Made by a program: the position numbers and the translations under genes. Under the pieces are notes generated by a model, which had not been told where the DNA came from, did no database searches, and saw nothing but the letters and a program-made list of their open reading frames with translations. Of a stretch of 64,000 bases of DNA, positions 10,690 to 21,665 are shown in pieces (the stretch's first letter is position 1; every line of letters starts with the position of its first letter). The DNA is taken from NCBI GenBank assembly GCA_963920525.1, contig OY986436.1, positions 87,832,470-87,896,469 on the forward strand, given 5' to 3'. This DNA is from Dichetophora obliterata. Lineage: Eukaryota; Arthropoda; Insecta; Diptera; Sciomyzidae.

Positions 10690-11930
10690 AACAAATCGTG
10701 CAAATAATAAAGGACACATAATTTTTATATGTTAAATTAAATTTTATTGAATTTTTTTAATTTTTTAATATTTGGTAGCAAAACCCTTGTTATCAATCAC
10801 AGCTTCACATTTGCGAGGCGTAGACTCAACAAGGTGTTCACAAATGCTCTCTGACAGTGCTTCCCAGACTCTTGTGGTTTCTTGGTAAAGCTCATCGAAA
10901 TTGTTGATCTTCAGTAGGCTCCCCTCGCTTTTTACAGTTTACCATAGGTTCTCAATTGGATTGAAATCCGGACTGTAAGATGGCCAGACCAAAACAGTTA
11001 CTGGTTAACTATAAACCACTGCTTGACTAGTTTTCCTGTTGTATGCTTCGGATCATTGTCCTGTTGTGGTATCCATGTTACAGCCATATGCTCATCCGAA
11101 TAAGGCAGCATCACATTTTCAAGAATATCATTATACTGGAACCTGCCCATAAGGTCTTCAATTTTATTTGACACCACGCCCCGACATAGTACCTTAAGGC
11201 ATGATACTTCCTCCAAAATGCTTCAGAGTAGCTCGAGTGTACTTAGGGTCAAACTCTTTTACCTCGGCCGGCGGACATACTTTTTACTATCAGGAAAAAC
11301 TCTATTAATTTAAGTTTCATCGGAAAACAAAACTTTTTCCAATTCCTCACAGTTTAATCACGATACTTTTTTGCAAACTCAAGTCTATTCCTTCGGTTAC
11401 GTACGGATAGTAGCGGCTTCTTCCGAGAAATCCTTCCGAAGAGACTGACTTTAAGCAAACGTATTTTTATTGTATCTACTGAAGGGGCAGCTTCGTTTTT
11501 ACCATAAATAGCCACCCGAACTCCCCTGGCAGAATTGTGAGGATTGTGTTTTGATGCTCGGATGACAACAGTATCTTCGCGAGCTGTTGTCATACGGCTT
11601 CTTTGCTTCCGTAGAACCTTCTCAACAGTCCCATTTTGTTTCAAATACTGCAGAGCATTATCCACCATGGTTTTCGAAACCTTTAAGGCTGCGGCGATTT
11701 GTGTACATGAGAATTCATTTTGGTTCATTTGAATAATTACTTTTTGTGAAAGAAGTACAAGTACTGAAAGAAAAGAAAGAAAAGAAGTACTGAAAGAAAA
11801 CAGTTGTAAAATAGCTCGTTACTACAAAAAACTATAAACAAACCTTTTCTTTTTGATTATTTAACAAATAATTTCAAATTTTGTAACTGTCCTTAATAAA
11901 ATGCACGATCAGTTTTTCAACAGATAATCA
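10690..11930 (-). mobile_element. Tc1-like DNA transposon, inactive
   Basis: A decayed transposase on the minus strand lies between imperfect inverted ends. The shared core is ATCGTGCA...AAGGACA, at about 10696-10716 and, inverted, about 11902-11921. Overall size of about 1.2 kb fits the Tc1 group. The outer limits are uncertain because the terminal bases have diverged. Confidence 0.7.
10860..11728 (-). pseudogene. Tc1-like transposase, broken by stops
   Basis: The N-terminal part (11728-11354) reads as a paired helix-turn-helix domain (ALKVSKTMVDNALQYLKQNG) with SRMTTARED. Next come FSDETK (first catalytic Asp, about 11310), RRPRGKRVDP, HFGGSIM, QQDNDPKHT (second Asp, about 11060) and WPSYSPDFNPIENLW (third acidic residue, Glu, about 10940). 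Several stops and frameshifts separate these blocks, for example TAA directly after DET and TAA after ENLW. All three acidic positions of the DDE triad are preserved although the frame is dead. Confidence 0.85.
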
Positions 11931-12160
11931 AATTACACCACCTTACACAAATAACGGTAAAATAAGTGCGGCCAATGTTGTGTTTTGAAAGTACCAGGGT
12001 TGCATTAGAGAAAAAGTATCCATGCTTTGGGTTATGCTACACTTTTGGAATTTAATTACTATATTTTTGTTTCAAAAACGAATATCCCTAATTAGCTGCA
12101 CGTAGCTGTATATAAAGCCCGTATGATACTTCATTGTTTTTTTCCAATTTTTATTCATTG

Positions 12161-12438
12161 CCCCGGTTTACACTTGTCAAGAATTGAAGATCAAGTTTTG
12201 TGTTCAGTGGTGCGGGAATCGTAACAAAAAGGAAAGAAAAAAATTGACAGTACCGTCAATTCTTGCTCAATTCGTTTTGTATTTTTTCGTTGTCCCGTTA
12301 TTTTTTCTATTCGTTTTGCGCATCAACGGCGTCGTTTCATAACAAGAATTGATCGTCAACTCTTGATGTGTATAAACGTAAACGTCAGGTATAAAAGGAA
12401 ATTCGAAAAAATTTACCGTCAATTCTTGAACCGGGACA
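12161..12438. mobile_element. small inverted-repeat element with repeated TCAAGAATTGA motifs
   Basis: Ends share CCCGGTTTACACTTGTCAAG and an inverted TTGAACCGGGAC. The motif CAAGAATTGA or its reverse occurs about five times inside. TIR matching is imperfect, so the limits are approximate. Confidence 0.5.
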
Positions 12439-13160
12439 TTAACAATGAAACTAGAGCAGTTGAAATAGTGCTAAAGCTAAAATGCAAGAAGTGTGAGTGG
12501 ATACGCATATGTGTCGGTTCTGACTGGCCTCACTCAACCGACTCACTTTGACGTAGTTTAGAGAAAAAACGTAATTAGAGAAAAAAAATTTACGACAGAA
12601 AGCATTTTTAATGCATTGTTCTTGACTTTTCTCTCAATTCGTCATTCGTTAAGTTTCGAGCAAATATTAAGTGTCAGAAACAAGCTTGAGCTCTTTTTTT
12701 CTGCAGTCAATAAGAATACAGAGATAAGATAATAACGTTGTGGAGATGTAAAAAATTGGCACGATGTATGTTTTCATCCTTTTCCTACAATATATATCTG
12801 TCTAGCCCACGCTCCACTTGTTTTTAGATTTTAAAATTGGACAAAAAATAAAGCGTCATACAGGTTTAAGATAAAACCTTGACTGCATTTTTTTTCAAGC
12901 TAGAGGCATAATTACAAACGAATAGTTATTCAAATAAATAGTTATTCAAAATATGTAGGAAAGCCAGCAATAATTGCTATAAATTCCCGTTAATTTATTG
13001 TTGGAGTGTAGAAAAAAATAAATACTAAGGAAAAAGTTTATAAAAATCGTGTTCAAAGTGCACTTTTTTTATAAAAGATCACTTTTCGAACTTCAAATTT
13101 GTGTATTTATATCAGTGGCTATCAACCCTCGGCTCTTAAGAGCTCTCTTGTTTCACACGT
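12439..13160. other. spacer, no gene seen
   Basis: AT-rich sequence without recognisable features. Confidence 0.4.
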
Positions 13161-13505
13161 ATTCTTAGGGCGCGTTTATAGTGGCGACTTGTTGCTTTGC
13201 CGAACCGAACCGAGAGGGAAAGCTGAAAAACGCTGAACATGCAATCATATGAAATCAGCTTAAAGTGCGTATAGTGCCAGCCGAACAAGCATCTTAAAGC
13301 GACTTATGCGCTGGTTTTTAGAACGCCGATTGTTGCTGTGGATGAAGAAATAAAGCTTTTGTTTTTCTCATTTGTTGTTGCAAGAAAACAAGCAAAGTTT
13401 AATTAAATCAAACACAACAATAACAACGAACATTTGTTTTCTGTAGCGAGCTTGCTGAGCCTTTCACATAGAATTGCCTTTCTACTTAAAAAAATAGTGA
13501 TTGGC

Positions 13506-13835
13506 CCCGTTCACACTTCAAATTGCTCATCAAATCGTTTGACCACAAAAGTGTTCATAATCATCAAATTTTTTGTCAAATTTCATTTTGTCTTGAATAC
13601 CGAAGTTAGCACATCGCGATGACGGAAAATTTTTAGTAGCACTTGTTATTAAAATCGTATTGGAAGAAGAAGAAAGTATTTTAAAGGTTATAAATTATTT
13701 GCCACAGTTATTTATTATAATTTTCTTATTATTTTCTTCCGTTCTTTCTTTTGCCACGATGTGCTTAGGTTGAAAACTTTTTTTACTGACAAAATCGTCC
13801 TACACTATTTGACGAGTGTTTACACTGGTAAAAAA
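13506..13835 (-). mobile_element. MITE carrying TCAAATCGTTTGAC-type ends, intact (SINE-free) copy
   Basis: The sequence is the reverse complement of the repeat at about 56655-57420, including TTCTTCTTCCAATACG in the middle. At 13690-13720 it lacks the SINE present in the other copy, so it serves as the empty site. The ends have the form CCCGTTCACACTTCAAAT with inverted TTTGACGAGTGTTTACACTGG-like sequence. Confidence 0.7.
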
Positions 13836-13875
13836 CAACAAATTGCAACTTGAGCTGCTAGCGTCCCGACCGATT

Positions 13876-14292
13876 GCATATGGCTGTTATGGTGGCGGTC
13901 ACGGGCAAGTCACGGTAATAAATTGTTGTTGTTTTAATGTAAATGGAAAATTTGAGAGAGTGAGCGAGGGAATAAATTTTGACCACCACGGTCACCAAAT
14001 GATTCGGCTGTCCATACCAAATCACGGAAACAAAGCAGTGTTGCGTTATGAAATTATTCACAACAATTGTGTTTTAGTGTGAAAATAGTACATTTTTAAT
14101 ACGAAATGTATGAAAGCAGTAATAAAACTTGCTTAATAGCAACACTTATCGATTGATAAAGTACTAAAAGTAGCAAAAAGTGCACTAAATTTCAGGGATC
14201 ATATAACCTTCAGCATAACATACATTGGCCACTGAGCTCATCAAACGAAAAAAGAGCGTAAAAAAGGACATGACCGCCACCATAACATAGCC
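13876..14292. mobile_element. MITE with GGCTGTTATGGTGGCGGTCA ends
   Basis: The left end near 13880 (GGCTGTTATGGTGGCGGTCA) is matched by an inverted TGACCGCCACCATAACATAG near 14271-14290. A single terminus of the same type is at about 54127-54151. The short open frame across it is not coding. Confidence 0.65.
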
Positions 14293-14428
14293 AATAGAAA
14301 ACAATGGGAAGCAAATATCCCGTATTTTCTTGAATTACAAAACACGCTAGAAACAAAGAGGAGCAACATGAAAAGAAAGATGCACACAAGAATAGGAAAT
14401 TGCGTTCAGTTGCTTCTTTGTTGCTTAA

Positions 14429-14852
14429 GGCCCAAATATAATAGGCTCGAGCTGGCTGCAGCTAATGTCAAATTTTATACAAATACATAGAAATGATGCG
14501 TACAACCCATAATTGCTCAAGACAGCTTTTTCGTCAAATTTCGTTAACTTGATCTGGCTGCAGCCAAAGCGATTCAAATCGAATGTTCCGTAAGGAATCA
14601 GCTGTTTTTTTCTGTCAAACGATTTTAAATGAAATAAACACTAACTTATTTTCGCGATTCATTCCTGTTATCACAAATTCAACTGAACGAACCAAACAAA
14701 ACGAATTAATATACAAATTGGTGAATTTTTTCAATAACTTAAGCACGAGCTCTCTTAAGTCATTTTCGTCAAATTGAGTATTTGGCAGAACTTGAGCTAG
14801 CTTTTCGTGGATTTTTGACATTAGCTGCAGCCAGCTCGAGCCTATTATTAGC
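14429..14852. mobile_element. MITE with TAGGCTCGAGCTGGCTGCAG ends
   Basis: An almost perfect 31-bp inverted repeat (TAGGCTCGAGCTGGCTGCAG plus CTAATGTCAAA) occurs at 14443-14473 and, inverted, at 14815-14845. Immediately outside the left end is AGGCCCAAATATAAT, resembling the terminus of the MADF-bearing MITE family at 45.5 and 56.0 kb. Confidence 0.75.
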
Positions 14853-16073
14853 AGAATGTCGCAGTATTTTCGACGACTTGATTATAATGAACGCGACAAT
14901 CTGTATTTCATACAAAACAAACAAAATCTGCTTTGTTCGCTTTTGTCGTCTATCAAATTAGAAATAGATTGACGTCTGCGGCAGCAACAATTATAGTCGT
15001 GTTCTCTCTTTGTCGTGTTGTCTTCAAAAAATATACCTGCATAAGAAAACTGCGTTCCATATTTTGGCAATTGGCGTTCGTCGCTTGTTGCAGTCAATGT
15101 GTATCAGCTATATGTTTGAGCTTTTAGTGCGACAGTTATGCGGACCTTATAACATGGTCAATCATTTTGCATCAATCAGTTATATGTGTTGCCAAATGAT
15201 TGACCGTGTAAAGTCCGCAACAGACCTTAATGTCTTGCATACAGAAAATATAATAAAAATAGTAAAAAAACCAAACCACCTGGTTAAACAATTCGTCGAT
15301 AAGCAACTGCAAATGAAGGTTAACAAATTTTCTTATGTGCGCTCTTCCCTCCCATTTCCTCGTACAAAAGCGTAAATAAGATTTGTTTATTGTTACTTCT
15401 TTTACAACACCACAAAAAAACATTCGAAATAAAAACGCAACAACAACGCAATAAAAACAACAGAAAACAATTGCAAAAAAGTCAAACAAGTGACTTGAAG
15501 CAGCTTGAAGTGCGTTTCAGCCGAAGAATAGAATCGACTAGTCTTGGGTCCGCAGCTGATGTACGTATTTTAATGTGCGTTCGTTGTACGCACTTCTTTT
15601 TAAAAAAATTCGAATTAAAAAAAAACCAGCAACAAGGCAACAAAAAACTGTAGAAAACAATTGCAAAAAAGTCGAAACAAGCTGGAATAGCAAGCGCACT
15701 TGAAGCGACTTAAAGCGACTTACAGTGGCTTAAAGTGCGTTTCAGAATCGTTTTTTCCCATTTTCGTATCTTCACTTATTGTCCACTGGTTTGAGTAAAG
15801 CAAAAAGCATACACGAAATTACGTGACTTTTTTAATGCTTCGATTGCAAAAAAAAAAAAAAACAAAAAAAAAGGAATATATACAAAAAACACAAAATAGT
15901 AAAAAACCAGCTCCAACAAGTCAGCGGCAGTAATATCGCACTACCAGCAGCTTTCAGATTTTAGCAACAGTGATGCCATGAGAAAATTTAAAGTGTACTT
16001 TTTTGATCGAGAAAAATGTACCTTTTTGATTAAGAATGTACTTTTTAAACCAAAATCATACAAACAAATAAAT

Positions 16074-16349
16074 AGGGGTATTCAAGATGCAGTACACTTG
16101 CATGAGCAGTTGAGGACTTGTGCATTTGTGCAGTTAGGTTTTCGTGAACACATTACTATCATTTTTCACAGGATTCAAAGCTGTCAAAATTTTTCAATGT
16201 GCACAACTGCTCAAGCCCTCAAGTTTGAGGCTACAGTAGAAAACCACTTGTGCAGATTTTTTTACGTACGTGCACTTTGTTTTTGTAAAGTGAACATGTC
16301 TTCCAGTCCTCAAATGCACTAGTAGTGTACTGAATAATGAATACCCCTA
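16074..16349. mobile_element. AGGGGTATTC MITE family, complete copy
   Basis: The ends are AGGGGTATTCA and the inverted TGAATACCCCT, with interior motifs GTGAGGACTTGTGCA, GTTTTCGTGAACAC and TTACGTACGTGCAC. At least five other copies or pieces occur in this window: 30685-30800, 40137, 41665, 45754-45940 and 57493-58621. A TA dinucleotide touching the left end may be its target site, but the right flank does not settle it. Confidence 0.85.
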
Positions 16350-16735
16350 TTATGAAGATTTTACTAAAGGTAAAAAAATAATTTTCTAATTTTATAAAGC
16401 AATAATGCGTATCTTAATTATGAAACAAATTTAATATCCTCCAAGCAAATATCAATTAAAATTAAAATTTTGTGAACTAAAAAAATCTCTGACAAAAAGT
16501 AACGTAAGGCTAAAGGCGGGAAGCTTGAGACGAACAGCCCGATACGAGTAACCATAAACAAGTAGCTAGAAATTATCGATTTATTGATTAGTAGCAATTT
16601 GTACCCTTTGAAAAAAGGCATACTTTCGTACTGGCGGGAGTAAAAGTGTACCTCAAAAGGTACAATTGTACCGCGTGCGACATCACTGCTCGGCAAAGCA
16701 ACAAGTCGTTTATAAACACGCCCTTACACACTATT

Positions 16736-17089
16736 CGAACTATCAAATTGAATTTCATATCCAGATTTCATGCTATAATATTTAGGTGACACTTCATCTC
16801 ATGAAATTTCATTTTGGAATTGTTTGTAAAAGTTTATTAAATTAATAATTTCTTCCATTCGCCATTCCATTTTATGTTTTTTCACTCTTTTAATGCTTTT
16901 TCAATATTTTTTGCTTGAAAAATTCTTAAAAATGCACACACTTCCATATTTTACTGAAAAGTGACAGCTTATCTCATGAAATATATCTCAAGAAATATTT
17001 CAAGAGATAAATTTCATGATATGAACAATTTCATGATATGAGAGGTCTACACTTGAGATATATATCATAAAATTCAATTTGACAGTTCG
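16736..17089. mobile_element. palindromic MITE with CGAACTATCAAATTGAATTT ends
   Basis: The left end is matched by the inverted AAATTCAATTTGACAGTTCG at 17070-17089. Interior sequence is rich in ATTTCATG/CATGAAAT repeats on both arms. No coding sequence. Confidence 0.7.
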
Positions 17090-17605
17090 CATGCAATCAA
17101 ATTTTGCAAGTGGAGACACTGTGTTACGCTCTCTCGCTTGGTCGCTATTAAGACAAAAACGAGTGCTTTTTATGACATTCCACACCGAGAAATTAAATAT
17201 ATGAAAATTAGGGCATTCAATTTCGGGATGCTTCGGCAATCCCGGTGTTGCGGGATTCGAAAACCACAATCCCCGGTTTGACAAACCTTAGAAAATGAAT
17301 TTTTGGAAGACATAATATGAAGTTTCAAATTAGTTATGCCTTGTTTTACAACACAAAACATTGCAGAAGATTTTAAAAAACTAAAAAACATAATTTCGAT
17401 TAAATGCTTGGATAGTATTTATTGTTTATTTCTGAAAAACAAGGATCAATTCTTTAAAAAAAATAATTAAATTAAATCATTCAGAAGGTTCATAAAATTA
17501 TTTAAAAAAATAAAATAGTTCAATAATTTTAGTATTTCTAAGTAGGAATTTTGTGATATTTTGTACAGCTTGTTTAAGGAAGTTTTGTTTTTTTTTTCAT
17601 TTTTA

Positions 17606-17726
17606 AGGTCACATTTCGATATTTCAAAGGAAATATCACGTCATATTTTTTACATCTAGTTAAAAAAGATTTTTTATTTTTATATTATTAAAATCACATT
17701 TCAGTATTTCTTAGGAAGTATCACGT
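17606..17726 (+). repeat. two-unit direct repeat (about 84-bp period)
   Basis: TCACATTTCGATATTTC...GGAAATATCACGT at about 17610-17642 recurs as TCACATTTCAGTATTTC...GGAAGTATCACGT at about 17693-17726. Confidence 0.7.
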
Positions 17727-17737
17727 GTTTAACACAT

Positions 17738-17874
17738 TGGGCCTTACCAATTGTCGATTTAATACCTACTCTAAATTTAGTGTGAACTTTTCTGACATTG
17801 TTTCTATAGAATTTTTTGTCAAAAAGTTTACACTAAATTTAGATTCGTCATTAAAATTACTATTGGTAAGGCCC
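17738..17874. mobile_element. short palindromic MITE with GGGCCTTACCAAT ends
   Basis: The left GGGCCTTACCAAT and inverted ATTGGTAAGGCCC enclose a second inverted pair (CTAAATTTAGTGTGAACTTT against AAGTTTACACTAAATTTAG). ATT lies directly outside each end and may be a 3-bp duplication. An open frame across it is only a by-product. Confidence 0.65.
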
Positions 17875-18744
17875 ATTGTGTTATTTTGTACAGATAGTTT
17901 TAGAAACGTTTTTATTTTAATATTTCTTACAATCACATAAATCTTTCTTTGAATTTTTTGTTGGAATATTTTTGGATTTCTTTTTTTTTTTTTTGTAGAG
18001 GCTGTCGATGGGACTAAGAAAAGTCCAGGTTGGATGCCCTAATGAAAATGGCAAATGAAAATGTGTATAAAACATATTTTATAATTTCAAACGCTTTTCA
18101 AGGAATGCAATGCATTTTATGTTAAGTTTTGTTCCAAGGAATGAAGAATTACTTTTGCATAAAGTAAAGAATTGGATTTCTGAAATGGAAGAAAACTTGG
18201 TTGAAAGCAATGCCAAAAATAAAATAATTTAAAAATTGCATTATATTAATTGATAAGTTTGATATGCTTGAATTTTAATAGATTTTTTTTGGAACGAAGT
18301 TCCTTTACCCAGCTTGCGGGTAGTGCGATTTGGTATAAAAATCACGTACCAGTGTGATTGCTGTGTGTGTATGCGTGCGAGAATCGAGCAGACTACCCAA
18401 TCAGCCAAACAAGCTTGGAATAAGCTTGTAGTAAGCTTACAAGCGTAAGCATAGTCCTTAGAAAAAGCTTGTAAAAATTGTTGTGTTCAATTTCAATCCA
18501 ATTGGATATAAGTATTGTAAATAGGCAAGGAGGGATTTAAAAAAATAGTATTAAAAATAAAAGTAGTATTGAAAACAATTATTAAATAATTGGAAATAAG
18601 TATATCCGGGAAACCGGAGGCAAACCTTTACAGGGTAACATGTCTGACTGTCTCAACCTGGCGAGGCCAACATAATCCTTGTGAAATCGCCTCAAGTTGA
18701 CTCAAACCTCCACGTGGTGTTTCCTGGGCAACGTCAAAACGGAC

Positions 18745-18925
18745 AATCATCAGAATTGGGGAACAGTTTTCTTCTCTTCTTATTTGTTTTTTGGCGGCTA
18801 ATCTGAGCGGCGGGCCCCCTAGGCTTAAAGAAGGTTGTGCGTCGGGTTTGAAGCCCACCCGTAAAAACCAATTTCAATCAAAACAAATAAGAATAGAAGA
18901 AAACTGATCCCCAAATCTGATGACG
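18745..18925. repeat. long hairpin in the RTE 5' region
   Basis: 18764-18790 and 18880-18906 are reverse complements with one mismatch over 27 bp (CAGTTTTCTTCT...CTTATTTGTTTT). Pairing continues outward through CATCAGA and TTGGGGA. The loop holds the GC-rich GGCGGCTAATCTGAGCGGCG. This could be a structured 5' UTR. Confidence 0.75.
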
Positions 18926-18954
18926 ACTACCGCGAACGAAAAAGTGATAATGAT

Positions 18955-19668
18955 TTACGGATATCCACCTGGAATGTCCGAACCCTTAATTGGAAAGGCG
19001 CCTCTATCCAACTGACTGATGTCTTGGAAAGATGCAAAGCTGATATCACTGCTATCTAAGAAATGCGATGGAAGGGACAGGGTTGCATTCGGCATGCACC
19101 CTGTGATATCTACTACAGCTACCATGCGGAGAAGCACTAGTTTGGATGCGGATTTGTAGTTGCCACGTCCTGCGATTCACACCTGTGAACGAACTGCTTG
19201 CCATAATCCGCATCAAGGTTAAATTTTTTAATATAAGCCTAATATGTGAGCACGCTCCAACAGAAGATAAGGACGATGAGACCGAGGACATTTCCTACGA
19301 GCACCTTGACAATGCTTACGAGCGCTGCCCACGTCACGACGTAAGAATCGTGCTTGGTGACCAACGCTAAGGTGGGCAAGGAAAATATATTTGGTCCAAC
19401 AGTTGGAAAGTTCAACCTCCACGACAACACCTCCGATAACGGAATGAGGCTGATTGACTTCGCCGCAGCACGAAACATGGTCGTAAGTAGCACTCGATTC
19501 AAGCATCTCAATATTCATAAAGCCACCTGTATGTCCCCTGATCAAAAAACCAAAAATAAAATTAATCACGTATTGATCGACGGAAGGCACTCTTCCAGTG
19601 TATTGGATGTACCCGTACACGTCTGTGCGCAGCTAAGAATGCACGCAACCCTACACAGAGAAAACTAG
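18955..19668 (+). pseudogene. RTE endonuclease domain, broken
   Basis: Translation gives STWNVRTLN (18962 on), then AI followed by TAA at about 19057 where QEMRW would be expected, then EMRWKG. FTPVNELLAIIRIK and HAPTEDKDD follow. A deletion around 19365 disrupts the LGDxNAKVG catalytic block (LGD..NAKVGK across two frames). RLIDFAAARNMVV and INHVLIDGRH then follow. These are the ordered motifs of the endonuclease that nicks the target site for reverse transcription. At least one nonsense change and one frameshift inactivate it. Confidence 0.8.
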
Positions 19669-20075
19669 ACGTTGACAAGCTGCAATCGAAACAGACAGCC
19701 GAAGCTTTCGCCACTCGACTCTCACTCCTGCTTCAAAGCACTATGAAGCAATTGATGATAAATGCGCGCAGTGGACACACATTTCCAACTCCATGCGTGT
19801 GGCTGCTGAAGAGGTGATTGGCTACCACCGCCCTCACCGAAACTAGTGGTACAACCAGGAGTGTCGTGACGCCACTGAATAGAAAGACGCCGCCTACAAT
19901 GCCACCCTGCAGTCGGTTGTAACGCGCGCTGCTAAGGAGCGATACAAAGAAAAGAGGAGAAAATTGAGATGTATGGTGACAGGAATGAAGCCCTAAAATT
20001 TTTCGAAAAAAAAGACGCCTCGCCGATGGTTTTAAAACCGGGGCCTCTTCCTGCAAGGATGAAAACGGGAATCTA

Positions 20076-21665
20076 GTGACAGATGTCCAGAGTACACTGA
20101 CGTTATGGAGGGAACACTTCTCTAAGCTTCTTAATGGCGACGCTGACAAAAATCCCGCCAATAGAGATGATATTCCGGAAACCCCAATTTCGGATGACAG
20201 CGTCGAGGTTCCGCTGCCCGACTATGATGAAGTTCTGACTGCTATAGCTGGGCTTAAAAATAACAAAGCCGCGGGAACTGGTGGCTTACCTGCTGAGCTG
20301 TTTAACGGAGTCGAAGCTCTATTTAAATGCATTCACGAGCTTCTATGCAGAATATGGTCGGAAGAATGCATTCCGAACGATTGGAACCTCAGTGGGCTCT
20401 GCCCAATCCACAAGAAAGGCGATCCCACTATCTGTGCCAATTACCGTGGGATAAGCCTTCTTAATATCGCATATAAGGTCCTGTCGAGCGTTTTATGTGA
20501 AAGATTGAAGCCCATTGTAAACGAACTGATTGGACCTTATCAGTGTGGCTTCAGACCTGGAAAGTCCACCATCGGCCAGATTTTCACGCTACGACAAATC
20601 TTGGAGAAGACTCAAGAAAAACAAGTCGACACCCACCATCTTTTTGTCGACTACAAAGCCGCCTTCGACAGCCCAATAAGGAAGCACCTGTACTCCACCA
20701 TGTCTGAATTTGGTATTCCTGCAAAACTAATACGACTTTGCAGTATGACACTGAGCAACACCAGCAGCGCAGTTAAAATCGGGAAGGACCTCTCCCCACC
20801 GTTTATTACCAAACGAGGTTTCAGACAAGGTGATTCCTTATCGTGCGACTTTTTCAACCTAATGATGGAAAAGATCATCCGAGCTGCTGATCTGAGACGT
20901 AGTGGCACAATATTCTACAAGAGTGTTATGCTGCTTGCATATGCTGATGACATAGATATCATTGGCCATAATACGCGCGAAGTCAGTGCAGCATTTTCCA
21001 GATTAGAAAGAGAGTCAAGTCGAATGGGTCTGTCAGTGAATGCAGATAAGACGAAATACTTAGTGTCAACAAACAAACAGTCCCAGCGTCTTGGAACCCA
21101 CGTTACCGTTGACAATACCTCCTTCGAGGTTGTGAAGAACTTCGTTTATCTGGGATCCAGCATTAATTCAACCAACGACATCAGCATTGAGATCAAACGA
21201 AGAATAACTCTTGCCAACAGGTGTTACTTTGGGCTCAGTAGGCAATTGAGAAGCAGAGCCCTCTCTCGACGAACGAAAATCACGCTCTATAAATCGCTCA
21301 TCATGCCCGTCCTACTTTACGCATCAGAAACCTGGACGCTGAGCAGCTTTGATGAAAAGACTTTAGGAGCATTCGAGAGAAAGATTCTTCGTAAGATCTA
21401 CGGACCAATCTGCGTCAATGGCGAGTACCGAATACGGTGGAATGATGAACTGTATGAGCTGTACGCTGACATCGACATAGTCAAGCGCATTAAAATCGAG
21501 CGGCTTCGCTGGCTTGGTCATGTTCAGCGCATGAAAGACGATGCTCCAGTGAAGAAAACATTCGATTCGGTACCCAGCGGCGGTCAACGCAGAAGAGGAC
21601 GACCGCATCTTCGTTGGAAAGACCAAGTAGAGGACAACCTGACGAAGCTTGAAATTTCCAACTAG
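20076..21665 (+). pseudogene. RTE reverse transcriptase, long open fragment
   Basis: A 529-codon frame without ATG, continuing open upstream. It has NNKAAGTGGLPAELF, GLCPIHKKGD, YRGISLLNIAYK, GPYQCGFRPGKST, FVDYKAAFD, GFRQGDSLSCDFFN and the catalytic YADDIDIIG (about 20937), then LGHVQRMKDD and GRPHLRWKDQV near the C-terminus. The order is typical of RTE-type reverse transcriptases. The terminal TAG (21663-21665) replaces a Trp: reading continues RQQARDRNGWLKFLDEAKT to a true stop near 21737, and the scrap at 23014 keeps TGG. The RT core itself appears intact. Confidence 0.88.

Larger units (their letters stand above)
13168..16723. mobile_element. 3.56-kb TIR element with TTA duplication (PIF/Harbinger-like), host to nested MITEs
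   Basis: The left end GGGCGCGTTTATAGTGGCG continues through ACTTGTTGCTTTGCCGA. The right end carries the inverted TCGGCAAAGCAACAAGTCG and ACACGCCC. TTA flanks both sides (13165-13167 and 16724-16726). Sub-terminal CTTAAAGCGACTTA and AAAGTGCG motifs recur near both ends. I found no transposase frame, so much of the length is nested repeats. Superfamily is inferred from the duplication. Confidence 0.7.

Noticed and set aside
13816..16322. Several 60-120-codon frames inside the 13.2-16.7 kb element as its transposase
   Set aside because: None shows catalytic motifs, and most overlap identifiable nested MITEs.
18603..18960. HDV-like ribozyme at the RTE 5' end
   Set aside because: A hairpin is visible, but I could not place the double-pseudoknot stems, so no ribozyme is claimed.
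19146..19620. Short minus-strand frames in the RTE region as genes
   Set aside because: The plus strand carries ordered endonuclease motifs; the minus-strand frames are shadows.
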